Shown here piece by piece: positions 30,301 through 37,090 of a stretch of 64,000 nt of DNA. Position 1 is the first letter of the stretch; each line of letters opens with the position of its first letter. A program made the translations under genes and the position numbers. Where the stretch lies: assembly GCA_016715985.1 (NCBI GenBank), contig JADJXD010000001.1, positions 3,224,001 through 3,288,000 of the forward strand. The letters run 5' to 3'. Below the pieces are notes generated by a model that saw only the letters and a list, made by a program, of their open reading frames with translations, was not told the DNA's origin and searched no databases. Origin of the DNA: Saprospiraceae bacterium (GTDB lineage: Bacteria > Bacteroidota > Bacteroidia > Chitinophagales > Saprospiraceae).

Positions 30301-32832
30301 GATCATGACCCACACAAAATTCAGGTATTTGACCTTGCACTAAGAAAGATTGTTGATTTCAGAGGGCCATATATGATTGGTGAAACTGCAACATTTAGAA
30401 TTACAATATTCAATCAAGGAAACGTTGCAGCAACCAATATTCTAATTAATGATTATATAAGAAGTGGATTTAGTTTCAATCCTGCTACAAACCCTGGTTG
30501 GACACTGACAACTCCTGCCACTATTATGTCTGATGGTCTATTAAATTATACAATCACTGACCCATTGTTGCCGGGTACAAATACTGAAGTTGTACTGAAC
30601 CTCGAAGTAGCTTTGGATGCCAACCCTGCTGTAACAGATTGGTATAATTATACAGAAGTTGGTGATTCACAAGATACTGAAGATAATAATAGGAATGATG
30701 ATGCAGATAGTAATCCGAATACGAACTCTCCTTATGAAAACCAAGTATTGCCAGATGGACTTTGGGATAATGTGATAGATGGAATTGGTGAGTTATTCGA
30801 TCAAGACGAAGACGACCATGATCCAGAATTAGTGATAGTCGTAGGTGGATTAGGTGATACAGTTTGGAAAGATCTAGATGGTGATGGTATTCAAGATCCT
30901 GGTGAACCGGGTGTAGTTAATGTGATCGCTACATTAACAGATTGTGCTGGTAACATAGTACAGTCGACAACGACTGATAATACAGGATTTTATTTCTTTA
31001 ATAACTTGATCCCAGGTAATTATCAAGTACAATTTGATATAAGTAATCTTGTACCTGGATGTGCCTTTACATACCCAAACGTAGGTGCTATTGATGAACT
31101 TGATAGTGATGTTGATCTAAATGGTATAGGTCCTTGTACTAACATTACTGGTGGAGAATTTGATAGTACATATGACGCAGGACTCTTAATATTATCTGCT
31201 ATCGGTGACTTTGTATGGCATGACCTGAATGGTGATGGACAGCAAAATATTGGTGAACCTGGCATACCAGGTATACAAGTAAATCTATGGCGGGGCAACG
31301 GTGCTTACATAGCCACTACATATACTGATGCAAATGGAAAATATCTGTTTGATTTTATCTACCCTGGTAGTCACTATGTGGAGTTTTTAAGTCCTTCAGG
31401 ATTTGAAAGAACATTCTCCAACAGAGGAAATGATGCTACTGACAGTGATATTGATGGAAGCAATGGCCCTGGAACGACACCTGTCACTATACTGGCTCCT
31501 GGGGAGAGAGATATGACATGGGATGCAGGCTTTTATAAGTGTGTGCCTATAGGAGATCTGGTTTGGTATGACATCAATAAAAATGATGTGTGGAATACGA
31601 ACGAAAATGGAATCAATGGATTGAAAGTCAATCTATGGAGGAATCATTTTGGTACATGGGCAATCTGGGAATTTAAATACACGGGTCATAAACCTGGCAC
31701 ACCATCGGATGATGGATATTTCAATTTTTGTGCGCCTCCGGGAGAATATTATATCGAAGTTATATTACCTCCATTGGGTTTGGTAAGAGCAAGACCGAAT
31801 ATAGGTACGAATGAGGAGTTTGATAGTGACATCAATTCGAATAACAGATCAGATGTATTCAGTGTAGTTTCCGGTCAGACAAAAACTGATTTGGGTGCTG
31901 GTTATTATCCGATGGCTACAGTAGGTAATCTGGTTTGGCGAGATGACAACCTGAATGGTATGCAGGACGCGAATGAACCAAAAGTAGAAGGGGTGAAAGT
32001 AGAAGCAGTAGAAGTAGCAACCGGCAAAGTAGTAGGTTTTGATTACACTGATGCGACAGGAGAATATATGTTGGATTATTTGGAGAAACAACAGTATTAC
32101 TTGAAATTCACACCACCTGCAGGATTTGGGGCAACAATAGCGAGAGCTGCATCAGATAACATGGATAGTGATGTGGATCACAGCTTTGGACCAAATACAA
32201 CCAGATCATTTGCGATGGAACCATCTATGGTCAATGAAAATATAGATATGGGTCTGGCATTTGGTGTGCTACCGGTGGATTGGCTGGATGTAAATGCAAA
32301 ACGTGTCAATAATACGCATGTTATATCCTGGAGTACGGCCAGAGAAGTGAATGTGAGTCATTACTTAGTAGAAAGAAGACTTGATACAGAGAAAGATTTT
32401 GTACCGATACCAGGCAAAGTCATTGCAAATGGTAACACCAGCCAAATCAGTCAATACACCCTGACAGATACAGAAGTAGGAAGACCAGGGACATATGTAT
32501 ATCGAGTAAAACAAGTAGACTTCGATGGTCAGTTTACATACAGCAGGTGGGTGAAATTGAGTCACAGTGGAGAACAGTCAATAGACATGTATCCAAACCC
32601 TGCGAGAAATGAAACGAACATACAAGTGGTATTATCGAATGATTCTGAGGTAAAAATTGAATTGCTGGATGCGTCATCAAAACTGGTGAAATTGGTCAAA
32701 GCCACATCGGTGCAATCAGCAGGTGATGAACTCTATCATTTGAATCTTGAAGATGTTGCAGCGGGAGTGTACAATGTGGTTATTACCATAGATGGTGTCA
32801 CGTCTCAAAGGAAATTGATCAGAATTCAATGA
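21346..32832 (+). CDS. Giant surface protein: beta-propeller-like N-terminus, 12 DUF11, 8 SdrD_B-like domains, T9SS type A sorting domain
   Basis: 3,828 aa. The signal peptide MKTRNIFLGLLFTMGLINSL ends at IGQ. Residues ~25-345 look like an NHL/beta-propeller-type domain (GLGVDRNGYLYIGENF). An Ig-like region follows to ~535, then seven DUF11 domains (~538-1650; signature DLALxKxxxx...VFNQGN...DYIPAGY). Next come four SdrD_B/Cna_B-like domains (~1654-2320; SIGNQVWxDxNNNG ... DANGLYLFD), five more DUF11 (~2322-3163) and four more SdrD_B (~3166-3640). Acidic Asp-rich linkers of GDEDDHDP type separate the DUF11 units and probably bind calcium. The end has a fibronectin-like VISWSTAREVNVSHYLVERR segment (~3644-3742) and a T9SS type A domain (SIDMYPNPARNETNI ... 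GVYNVVITIDG). It is expected to be secreted by T9SS and attached to the cell surface as a long calcium-stiffened stalk or adhesin. Confidence 0.9.
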   Translation: MKTRNIFLGLLFTMGLINSLIGQGVECSCKEYLYLNEPSSQSHKFEIDPSTGALTEIFNDGGPWYPGGNPINPSELPSPHGLGVDRNGYLYIGENFGSPNNIRRLTSWGDIFPESTFSTPDVGFLLSNIHSFDGFIYSNGTNQRIYKWDPCTGAQIGYIQFGGNQADWGFHVDKAGVFYTTTPDGKIFKFTPTDADFTSNTLYNTPLIDLGANPTQGGALSPQYSGTGLQGVTTDNFGNIFVVEGNRDVAGTPSRLLKFSYTGSFIQAGPIDNTNNAGGWNQMTGVVFSEDSGLLYTSSLNVNADCASYWDPTDLNTFGTAVGPVFFVGGTNAKAIAVARECCPTNTPVEIDVNLCEAVVGQRISLAELIECEGNITEGQWMPVGALTGMTFNDCDLTVTIDSEGSCGVFSLSSNGPTGPGDPRQCSAFNITLNLFATVLQAPVIAGDQMLCPTDDPNPIEASIPAVGSGITYTWQSSTTSCTSGFQDIGGAPDTDTYDPGPLTQTTYFRVITNLSGCSTGLCSDTSNCVTYTILECSELDAALTKVLTSPLIPVQIGDDATFTITVFNQGTDPIDSVQIVDYIPAGYVFNAVDNPNWTGSFPTVNYTASVANGLLPAPGIAVGASFDIPLILEVASTANANNINNFAEISGVRDTAGNENGDDIDSTPDGDPTNDAGGQIRSDADDYIDGDGTGTPGDGVAATDEDDHDGATVRFIDVALVKDISPASPPPYSYGSPVTYVITVSNQSNEAVYNVEIEDDLPAGFSFAPNNGWLESSPGILTNTIAGPIAPGGSSFVELILTPIPSNLPNAYVNQAQITGFEDENGDPIGDRDIDSDPGNGPSGGTEDDDDNAVIEIFDLALQKRLVTTPPYSYGQTHTFEIEVFNQGNVPATNIIVKDYIPAGYSYVANNGWTGAYPNIQNTIAGPIAQGSSAVLTLELTLQPTGSGDFTNYAEIAAGNGPSGPGFDADSNPDSDTGDERDVDPGDPDDDNINGGGPNAGEDEDDHDPAGPSIFDLALTKTVDTALPSYSYGQNVMYTITVFNQGNVVARDIVVRDTIPCGLEFDPSDPANTGWTQSGQVITTTISSLLNPTQSTQVMVNLIVRPCYSDPATAWTNYAEINEAINNETGLPGDDIDSDPDDNMNNDNGGVPDFNGVMSGTDNTINNENGDEDDHDPHQIQVIDLALRKVLTTAGPYSYGQLLTFTIDVFNQGNVTAQNIVISDYLPTGYSFVTNNGWTSVGPGLLQNTIAGPLAPGAFTTLTLELTLETGVNQTSWNNYAEVSATQDDQGNNRNDDADSVTDTNPNNDNPVMPGDPNDDLITGLGPNAGEDQDDHDPAAPVVVDIALNKTVTTAGPYSYGQTVSYDITLTNEGNIPLTNIVVKDELPCGMTYSGGSQPWAVVGNEASTTYTGMLQPFTSATITISVTMNECYTDPGSAWTNIAQVVSMEDEDGDDVSDDDVDSDPDNDDPSEDDQDIETLVIHDVALTKTGPTGSFSVGDIVTFTINVFNQGNFPLDSIQITDYIPAGFTFVPNNNWISAGSNAVLTATINNGLLPVGGLEPGTFSSLPITLTVAPGANINNVVNLSEISGSSDTTDPDQGEDADSTPDNDPDNDNDVTPGDPDDDNITGGGPDENEDEDDSDPATIELINYSIGNQVWIDANNNGIIDGTETGIEDVIVDLYYFNPNTMNYVLIQSTTTDANGLYLFDTLNQGNYLVALNANNFTTGQPFSNYVSSTGSGPLNLSTGTYEDIANQINTGNNVDSDDNGVLNGQGFLPGAIVSNVVTLGDGEPTGENPDNDTSGALDENSNLTIDFGLVPMHSIGNQVWVDINNNGTYDSGEAPLQGVEVVLHYVDPVSGTCIVIDTLYTDINGYYLFDSLIAGQYIVEVTAGNFASGQPLEGFASSTGNGAIVGNDSLIDPENGTDSDDNGILNGNPMFVGSVVSDTLTLGNNEPLNEDPDNDTSGALDSNSNLTVDFGFIPLMSIGNQVWNDANNDGLINGTEVGIANVVVNLHYVDPVTGDCSIIATTMTDMNGLYLFDSLIQGQYIVEIVAANFNAGGPLSGLSSSTGGGILNTTSGIYEDGSNPVDPDNGADSDDNGLLNGNPMFVGSVVSDTLNLVWMTTPLNENPDNDNSGATDDNSDLTVDFGFYTMYSIGNQVWIDNNYNGIIDNGETGISGVTVELHQVDPITGNCILVTTTITGANGVYLFDSLLIGNYIVVIPGSQMMPGGPLEDYLSSTGTFNAGGPYETPGVGANTNIDNDDNGTFNTNPMFFFGVVSDTIRLGDAPEPTGENPNNDNSGALDNNSNLTIDFGFIPKVFDLALRKEKVSPAQVTAYGDVVEFDITIINQGNLDAENVVITDYIPAGFTLHSSSTGWTMVGPNAEYTITSVIPANTTTAVKIFLEVQMTNQVGGYINFAEISEAMDTLGNSSNPAVVSPYGTLVDVDSTPDDTNGNDAGGEPEGPSDNAVAGNGTGPIGSGPASGDEDDHDPALVEIIDIALRKTVGTPGPYQYNQNITYNIEVFNQGNVDLYNIEVTDYIPAGLVFDQALNPDWTVSGTQIVRNIAGPITEQSSTSVSVVLRTRAMVPGASATADSWTNGAEISYMENEDGDDITGDDVDSDGDADPNNDPTVDDEINGDPNDPNTPNDEDDDDIAFIEIFDLALRKTLVTTPPYSYNSTHTFTIEVFNQGNVPATNIVVNDFVPVGYGFAVNNGWSSTGPGTIQNTIVGPVMPGGSAILTLQLTLLQSDGGERNWINYAEIASGNGPNGPGFDADSSPNSNGGNENAVVPGGPGDDNIESTGDDDIGSQDDHDPAGPSIFDLALIKEVVTATPSYSYGQNVMYKITIFNQGNTAASNIVVKDYLPCGLEFDSNLPMNASWTSDGTDISTTFSGTLLAGQSVELFVDLIVRPCYTDVDNAWTNYTEIVTAIDNTTGLPGDDIDSTPDGINGNDSGGVPNFESFVSGTDNTIGNENGDEDDHDPHKIQVFDLALRKIVDFRGPYMIGETATFRITIFNQGNVAATNILINDYIRSGFSFNPATNPGWTLTTPATIMSDGLLNYTITDPLLPGTNTEVVLNLEVALDANPAVTDWYNYTEVGDSQDTEDNNRNDDADSNPNTNSPYENQVLPDGLWDNVIDGIGELFDQDEDDHDPELVIVVGGLGDTVWKDLDGDGIQDPGEPGVVNVIATLTDCAGNIVQSTTTDNTGFYFFNNLIPGNYQVQFDISNLVPGCAFTYPNVGAIDELDSDVDLNGIGPCTNITGGEFDSTYDAGLLILSAIGDFVWHDLNGDGQQNIGEPGIPGIQVNLWRGNGAYIATTYTDANGKYLFDFIYPGSHYVEFLSPSGFERTFSNRGNDATDSDIDGSNGPGTTPVTILAPGERDMTWDAGFYKCVPIGDLVWYDINKNDVWNTNENGINGLKVNLWRNHFGTWAIWEFKYTGHKPGTPSDDGYFNFCAPPGEYYIEVILPPLGLVRARPNIGTNEEFDSDINSNNRSDVFSVVSGQTKTDLGAGYYPMATVGNLVWRDDNLNGMQDANEPKVEGVKVEAVEVATGKVVGFDYTDATGEYMLDYLEKQQYYLKFTPPAGFGATIARAASDNMDSDVDHSFGPNTTRSFAMEPSMVNENIDMGLAFGVLPVDWLDVNAKRVNNTHVISWSTAREVNVSHYLVERRLDTEKDFVPIPGKVIANGNTSQISQYTLTDTEVGRPGTYVYRVKQVDFDGQFTYSRWVKLSHSGEQSIDMYPNPARNETNIQVVLSNDSEVKIELLDASSKLVKLVKATSVQSAGDELYHLNLEDVAAGVYNVVITIDGVTSQRKLIRIQ

Positions 32833-32864
32833 TGAAATCTTAGCGATGCTAAATATTGAATAAT

Positions 32865-32904
32865 AAAACGGTCGGCACCTGAATCAGGGCTGACCGTTTT
32901 TTAT
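32865..32904 (+). terminator. Intrinsic terminator after the 3,828-aa gene
   Basis: AAAACGGTC (32865-32873) pairs with GACCGTTTT (32892-32900), extended inward by a G-U and two G-C pairs, and a T run follows. It lies about 33 bp after the stop. Confidence 0.8.
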
Positions 32905-33086
32905 ATGTGCCATGTATGTTTAACTAGGATGTAAAAATCATTTATGACGCGTTATACTTTTTTATTTGGGTAGTTTAATGTTTTTTTTAAATGAGTATAT
33001 TGTGAATATGGTTGAATATCATTCTTGAATCCGCTCCGTAAAGTTTTGAACGCTGAATTATGTAAAAATTGTTTTTATTATTTTAT

Positions 33087-33137
33087 TTAAAATCAATCAT
33101 TTCCCTTTTGGTTAGGGTGAAAAATGATTAATTTTAA
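33087..33137. other. Long hairpin in the 32833-33341 intergenic region
   Basis: TTAAAATCAATCATTT (33087-33102) pairs with the complementary arm at 33122-33137 (15 of 16 pairs), with an inner CCCT/AGGG pairing. There is no T run after it, so it is not a simple terminator. The rest of this ~500-bp gap shows only the upstream terminator and the promoter box at 33312. Confidence 0.5.
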
Positions 33138-33311
33138 CGCCAACCTGCATTTTCGGAGTGGACACATTCTTTAAATTCATAAAAATATGGGTTGACTTTA
33201 ACATAATCTTCCTTGCTTGCACGAATACCGCCGCTGAATGTTCAAAAATAAATTTCCATTTTTAATATCTTATTGATTTTGATCACAATAAAAAACTTAG
33301 GATTTAATGTC

Positions 33312-33319
33312 TATATTTG
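33312..33319 (+). promoter_or_regulatory. -7 promoter element of the Rrf2 regulator gene
   Basis: TATATTTG matches TAnnTTTG exactly and lies 22 bp before the ATG at 33342. No well-spaced -33 element is obvious. Confidence 0.45.
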
Positions 33320-33341
33320 CCAGATTATTATATAATTACCA

Positions 33342-33791
33342 ATGCTTCCAAAAAAAACGAGATATGCTATAAAAGCACTCATGGTACTTTATCCTACTTT
33401 TGAGAGCAAACGACCTATGCGTATATCTGACATTGCAGAAAATGAGCATATCCCAAAAAAATTTCTCGAAGCTATACTTTTGGATATGCGCAAAATTGGC
33501 ATCGTCAACAGTAAGATGGGCGCGCAAGGCGGTTATTATCTTTCCAAACATCCTAATGAAATATTCCTCAGTCAGGTGATCAGATTTACCGGCGGCCCCA
33601 TAGCATTGGTCCCATGTGTAAGTCTCAATTTTTATGAGAAGTGCGAAGAATGTGCTGATGAAACTACGTGCGGTTTCAGAGATGTGATGCGGGAAGTGCG
33701 GGATGCCAGTTTACATATTTTATCCAATACTAGCCTGGCTGATCTTATAAAACGAGAAAGAAATTTGGAAAATAAAAAAAAATCAGATTGA
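33342..33791 (+). CDS. Rrf2-family regulator with a four-cysteine cluster, probable sulfur-assimilation regulator
   Basis: 149 aa. The N-terminal winged helix is of Rrf2 type (KTRYAIKALMVLY; DIAENEHIPKKFLEAILLDM; wing KMGAQGGYYLSKHP). A C-terminal cysteine set C92, C101, C104 and C110 lies in the position used by IscR-like members to bind an Fe-S cluster, although the spacing differs from E. coli IscR. The family includes Fe-S sensors and cysteine regulators such as CymR. The gene stands just before sulfite reductase and siroheme genes on the same strand, so control of cysteine/sulfite assimilation is the likely job; this is an inference from context. Confidence 0.85.
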   Translation: MLPKKTRYAIKALMVLYPTFESKRPMRISDIAENEHIPKKFLEAILLDMRKIGIVNSKMGAQGGYYLSKHPNEIFLSQVIRFTGGPIALVPCVSLNFYEKCEECADETTCGFRDVMREVRDASLHILSNTSLADLIKRERNLENKKKSD

Positions 33792-33839
33792 ACTCCTCAT
33801 CATCTGTTATCTGAAAGATAGTTGCAAAATAACATATAA

Positions 33840-33856
33840 TCTACTAAATAGATAGA
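33840..33856. promoter_or_regulatory. Candidate Rrf2 operator, site 1
   Basis: TCTACTAAATAGATAGA has the same ends (TCTACTAA ... ATAGA) and the same 17-bp length as a second site at 34025-34041. It lies ~27 bp upstream of the probable -33 box of the sulfite reductase gene. Confidence 0.35.
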
Positions 33857-33882
33857 ATATATATAATAAAATGTTAAAATAC

Positions 33883-33913
33883 TTGTACGATTCAAAAAAT
33901 GGCCTTTTCTTTG
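33883..33913 (+). promoter_or_regulatory. Probable promoter of the sulfite reductase operon
   Basis: TTG (33883-33885), exactly 20 bp, then TTTCTTTG (33906-33913), one mismatch from TAnnTTTG. Transcription would begin near 33919, leaving a ~134-nt leader that contains a terminator-like hairpin. Confidence 0.45.
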
Positions 33914-33976
33914 CGTTATATTCATTAAACCTAAAGTTTTTTATTTTTAATCTTTTTAAGAGACACAGTGAGATAT

Positions 33977-34008
33977 AACTTTCGGTAGCAACACCGGAAG
34001 TTTTTTTT
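33977..34008 (+). terminator. Terminator-like hairpin in the sulfite reductase leader (possible attenuator)
   Basis: AACTTTCGGT pairs with ACCGGAAGTT (33977-33986 with 33993-34002, one G-U), loop AGCAAC, followed directly by eight T (34001-34008, the first two also pairing in the stem). It ends 45 bp before the sulfite reductase ATG. It could end transcripts from the Rrf2 gene, or act as an attenuator for the operon if the promoter upstream is real. Confidence 0.6.
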
Positions 34009-34024
34009 GACCTTGTTATTATAG

Positions 34025-34041
34025 TCTACTAATATAATAGA
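34025..34041. promoter_or_regulatory. Candidate Rrf2 operator, site 2
   Basis: TCTACTAATATAATAGA is an imperfect dyad (TCTA/TAGA ends) and partner of the site at 33840. It ends 11 bp before the sulfite reductase start codon. Confidence 0.35.
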
Positions 34042-34052
34042 AATTATAGATA

Positions 34053-36170
34053 ATGCAAAGTTTTCGTACAGAATTGGAATTTCTACCAGAGGACAAAAAG
34101 GTGATCGTTGAAAAGGACCTAATTGATCTGGAGAAAAAAATATTTCTATTCCGCAATGGTCAGATAGATGAGGAAAAATTCAGAAGTCTCCGCCTTGCCC
34201 GAGGAGTATATGGACAAAGGCAACATGGTGTTCAGATGGTGAGAATCAAAATACCATTCGGCAAGCTATCTACCAAACAGCTCAGGAAAATCTCGGACAT
34301 CAGTGATGAATATTCCAATGGAAATCTCCACCTCACCACCAGACAGGACATACAGATACATCATGTCAGCCTGGACCGTACACCAGAATTGTGGGCAAAA
34401 CTCGAACAAGACGACATTACACTTCGCGAAGCTTGTGGCAATACAGTCAGAAATGTTACCGCTTCTGCTGAATCTGGCATCGATCCCAATGAAGTTTTTG
34501 ATGTATCCAATTATGCTTATGCAGTCTTTAATTACTTTCTTCGTCAACCATTTTGTCAGGAGTTGGGCAGAAAAGTAAAAATCGCATTTTCCAATTCTAA
34601 AGAAGACACAGCATATACATTTATTCACGACATTGGTTTCATCCCAAAATTAAATAGTGATGGCGGTAAAGGCTTCAAAGTGTTGATAGGTGGTGGATTA
34701 GGTGCACAACCATTTCTAGCTCAAACAGCTTACGAATTTCTGCCTGCTGACGAAATTCTTACATTTGTGGAGGGCGTTTTGCGGGTGTTTGACCGACATG
34801 GAGAGCGCACGAGCAGGCACAAGGCCCGACTTAAATACCTTATTCAAAAAATCGGGGTTTCAGCGTTTTTGGAGCTGATAGCAGAAGAACAAAAGGCTGT
34901 AATTCCCGTAGCAGTTGTCAACTATCTTTCAAAATCCGTCACAGCAAACCATCCAAAATATTTTGAGACAGAAGCACAGGTAATTGATCAAAAACTCTAT
35001 GTTGAGTGGCTTTCTACCAATACTTTTGACCAAAAGCAAGATGGTCTTTACGGCGTTTATATCAAAGTTTTATTGGGCAATATCCATTCTGAAAAAGCTA
35101 GGATACTCGCAGATATAGCAGATATTTTTGCTGATGCTAATGATATCCGCATTACCATCAATCAGAACTTTTTACTTAAAAACATCCATCAAAGTGCATT
35201 GCCACACTTATTTAATGCCTTATATGCGGTTGATCTGGCAACAACCGGATATGCATCAGTGGCAGATATTACTGCGTGCCCGGGTACAGATACCTGCAAT
35301 CTGGCCATCTCCAACAGTACAAATATTTCAGTGGTAATGGAACAGGTTATCCGCGAAGAATATCCTGACCTGGTGTATAACAAAGACATTCAAATCAAAA
35401 TAAGTGGATGTATGAATGCTTGCGGTCAGCACAGTCTGGCGCAGATAGGTTTTCATGGTTCATCATTTAAAATTGGTACATCGGTAGTTCCGGCGGTTCA
35501 ACTACTCCTGGGTGGCGGTAAGCTGAATGACGGTAATGGCAGGATATCTGACAAAATCATCAAAGTGGCATCCAAAAGAACACCCGATATTTTGCGGTAT
35601 ATATTTGATGATCTGGAAGCGAATTGTCGCGAAAACGAAACATTTAATGATTATTATGACAGAGTCGGTAAAGATTATTTTTATCAGTTGCTCAAACCTT
35701 TGGCAGACAATACAACGCTCTCAGAAGATGACTATATCGATTGGGGATCTGATCATACCTTTAGTACCGCTATAGGAGTGGGCGAATGCGCGGGTGTAGT
35801 AATAGATCTTGTAGCTACACTTTTTATGGAATCAGAAGAAAAACTTCAATTGGCTGCCGAAACTTTGAGTAAAGGCAGATTCGGAGATTCTGCCTATTAC
35901 AGTTATGCGGCTTTTATCAATACTGCCAAGACCATTTTGCTGGTTAAAGATATAAAAACAAACACACATCATGGAGTAATTTCTGAATTTGCAGAACATT
36001 TCAGCAGTGAAGAAAGCTGGGTTGACGAGCCTTTCAGGGATTTGGTATTGCAAATCAACAAACAAATACCTGATGCTGTATTTGCAGCAGAATACCTGAA
36101 TAAAGCCAAAGATTTTTACCAAGGTGCACAAAATTACAGAATTCAACTAAATCAAAAAGCAGCAGTATGA
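34053..36170 (+). CDS. Siroheme-dependent sulfite (or nitrite) reductase with a C-terminal extension
   Basis: 705 aa. The two ferredoxin-like half-domains and the siroheme/4Fe-4S cysteines are visible: C409 and C415 in TACPGTDTCNLAI, and C453 and C457 in SGCMNACGQH. The N-terminal LHLTTRQDIQIHHV and ACGNTVRNV segments hold siroheme-binding residues. The enzyme reduces sulfite to sulfide with six electrons, probably from ferredoxin. About 140 residues after the core (from ~565) form a helical, HEPN-like extension often seen in Bacteroidota versions. The neighbours (Rrf2 regulator, uroporphyrinogen methyltransferase overlapping by 4 bp, siroheme synthase start) favour sulfite over nitrite as substrate. 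Confidence 0.9.
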   Translation: MQSFRTELEFLPEDKKVIVEKDLIDLEKKIFLFRNGQIDEEKFRSLRLARGVYGQRQHGVQMVRIKIPFGKLSTKQLRKISDISDEYSNGNLHLTTRQDIQIHHVSLDRTPELWAKLEQDDITLREACGNTVRNVTASAESGIDPNEVFDVSNYAYAVFNYFLRQPFCQELGRKVKIAFSNSKEDTAYTFIHDIGFIPKLNSDGGKGFKVLIGGGLGAQPFLAQTAYEFLPADEILTFVEGVLRVFDRHGERTSRHKARLKYLIQKIGVSAFLELIAEEQKAVIPVAVVNYLSKSVTANHPKYFETEAQVIDQKLYVEWLSTNTFDQKQDGLYGVYIKVLLGNIHSEKARILADIADIFADANDIRITINQNFLLKNIHQSALPHLFNALYAVDLATTGYASVADITACPGTDTCNLAISNSTNISVVMEQVIREEYPDLVYNKDIQIKISGCMNACGQHSLAQIGFHGSSFKIGTSVVPAVQLLLGGGKLNDGNGRISDKIIKVASKRTPDILRYIFDDLEANCRENETFNDYYDRVGKDYFYQLLKPLADNTTLSEDDYIDWGSDHTFSTAIGVGECAGVVIDLVATLFMESEEKLQLAAETLSKGRFGDSAYYSYAAFINTAKTILLVKDIKTNTHHGVISEFAEHFSSEESWVDEPFRDLVLQINKQIPDAVFAAEYLNKAKDFYQGAQNYRIQLNQKAAV

Positions 36171-36931
36171 GACCAGCAAATCCAAGAGTAAGCATAGTCG
36201 GCGCAGGTCCAGGTGATCCGGAATTATTGACTATGAAAGCATGGCGAACCATAAAGGCTGCGGATGTTCTTCTATACGATGCACTCGTCAGTGACGAAAT
36301 ACTTGATTTGGCTCATCCAGATGCATTAAAGATTTATGTCGGTAAGAGATCTTCCGATCATACTTTTTCTCAGGAGGAGATCAATGCAATGATAGTATCA
36401 AACGCATTGGTTTATGGACACGTAGTCAGATTGAAAGGAGGTGATCCTTTTGTTTTTGGGAGAGGTGGTGAAGAGATGGATTATGTCCGAAATGCCGGAC
36501 TTGAAGTCGAGATAGTGCCAGGCATTTCCAGTTCTATTGGTGTCCCTGGCAGCATAGGCATTCCTGTTACTCATAGAGGTATGAGTGAGAGTTTTTGGGT
36601 AGTGACTGCGACCGACAAAAATGGAAATCTTGCTAATGATATCAGAAAGGCTGCAGAAACTGACGCTACAGTAGTGGTATTAATGGGCTTGGGTAAGCTA
36701 GATCAGATTGTTGATCTGTATACAAAACAGGGAAAAGAAGACCTGCCGATCGCTATAATCCAAAACGGAACACTATCCAATCAAAGAGTCGTAACAGGAA
36801 CAATCGCCGATATATCTCTCACATTAAAAAATAATAAAATGGGAGCTCCGGCTGTCATCATCATAGGAAAGGTAGTCAGATTGTACCGACCTACTGAGTT
36901 AATTCATACATATCAAACATTCCTGAGTTAA
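36167..36931 (+). CDS. cobA: Uroporphyrinogen-III C-methyltransferase
   Basis: 254 aa. The SAM-binding methyltransferase signatures VSIVGAGPGDPELLTMKA (residues 8-25), VRLKGGDPFVFGRGGEE (~85-101) and IVPGISSSIGVPGSIGIPVTHR are intact. The enzyme makes precorrin-2 from uroporphyrinogen III, the first committed step to siroheme. Its ATG overlaps the sulfite reductase stop (ATGA), so translation is coupled. The next frame begins 6 bp after its stop with the start of siroheme synthase, the following step. The length fits the stand-alone SUMT form. Confidence 0.93.
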   Translation: MRPANPRVSIVGAGPGDPELLTMKAWRTIKAADVLLYDALVSDEILDLAHPDALKIYVGKRSSDHTFSQEEINAMIVSNALVYGHVVRLKGGDPFVFGRGGEEMDYVRNAGLEVEIVPGISSSIGVPGSIGIPVTHRGMSESFWVVTATDKNGNLANDIRKAAETDATVVVLMGLGKLDQIVDLYTKQGKEDLPIAIIQNGTLSNQRVVTGTIADISLTLKNNKMGAPAVIIIGKVVRLYRPTELIHTYQTFLS

Positions 36932-36937
36932 ATTTTT

Positions 36938-37090
36938 ATGTCGGCTACCACATCCAATCATCTTTTCCCGGTATTCCTTAAGCTGGAACAAATGCATCTT
37001 CTGCTCATCGGAGGTGGTGCTGTAGCATTGGAGAAACTACACTCTATTATCCAGAATAGTCCGGCAACTAAAGTTAAAATAGTGGCCAAA
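36938..37090 (+). pseudogene. Truncated siroheme synthase N-terminus (precorrin-2 dehydrogenase part)
   Basis: The first ~50 residues read NHLFPVFLKLEQMHLLLIGG, GAVALEKLHSIIQNS and KVKIVA. This is the start of the NAD-binding dehydrogenase domain of siroheme synthase (Met8p / CysG N-terminal type), including the GGGxVAxxK nucleotide-binding turn. A complete protein of this kind is about 190-230 aa. Here homology stops at ~37,088 and the frame continues as an adhesin. The gene position, 6 bp after uroporphyrinogen methyltransferase, is the expected one. The missing two-thirds is not elsewhere in the window. Confidence 0.8.

Noticed and set aside
33950..34010. S-box (SAM-I) riboswitch in the sulfite reductase leader
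   Set aside because: The words AAGAG, GAG and GCAAC appear in S-box order, but the GGGA core and the required multi-stem fold are absent. The only clear structure is the terminator-like hairpin.
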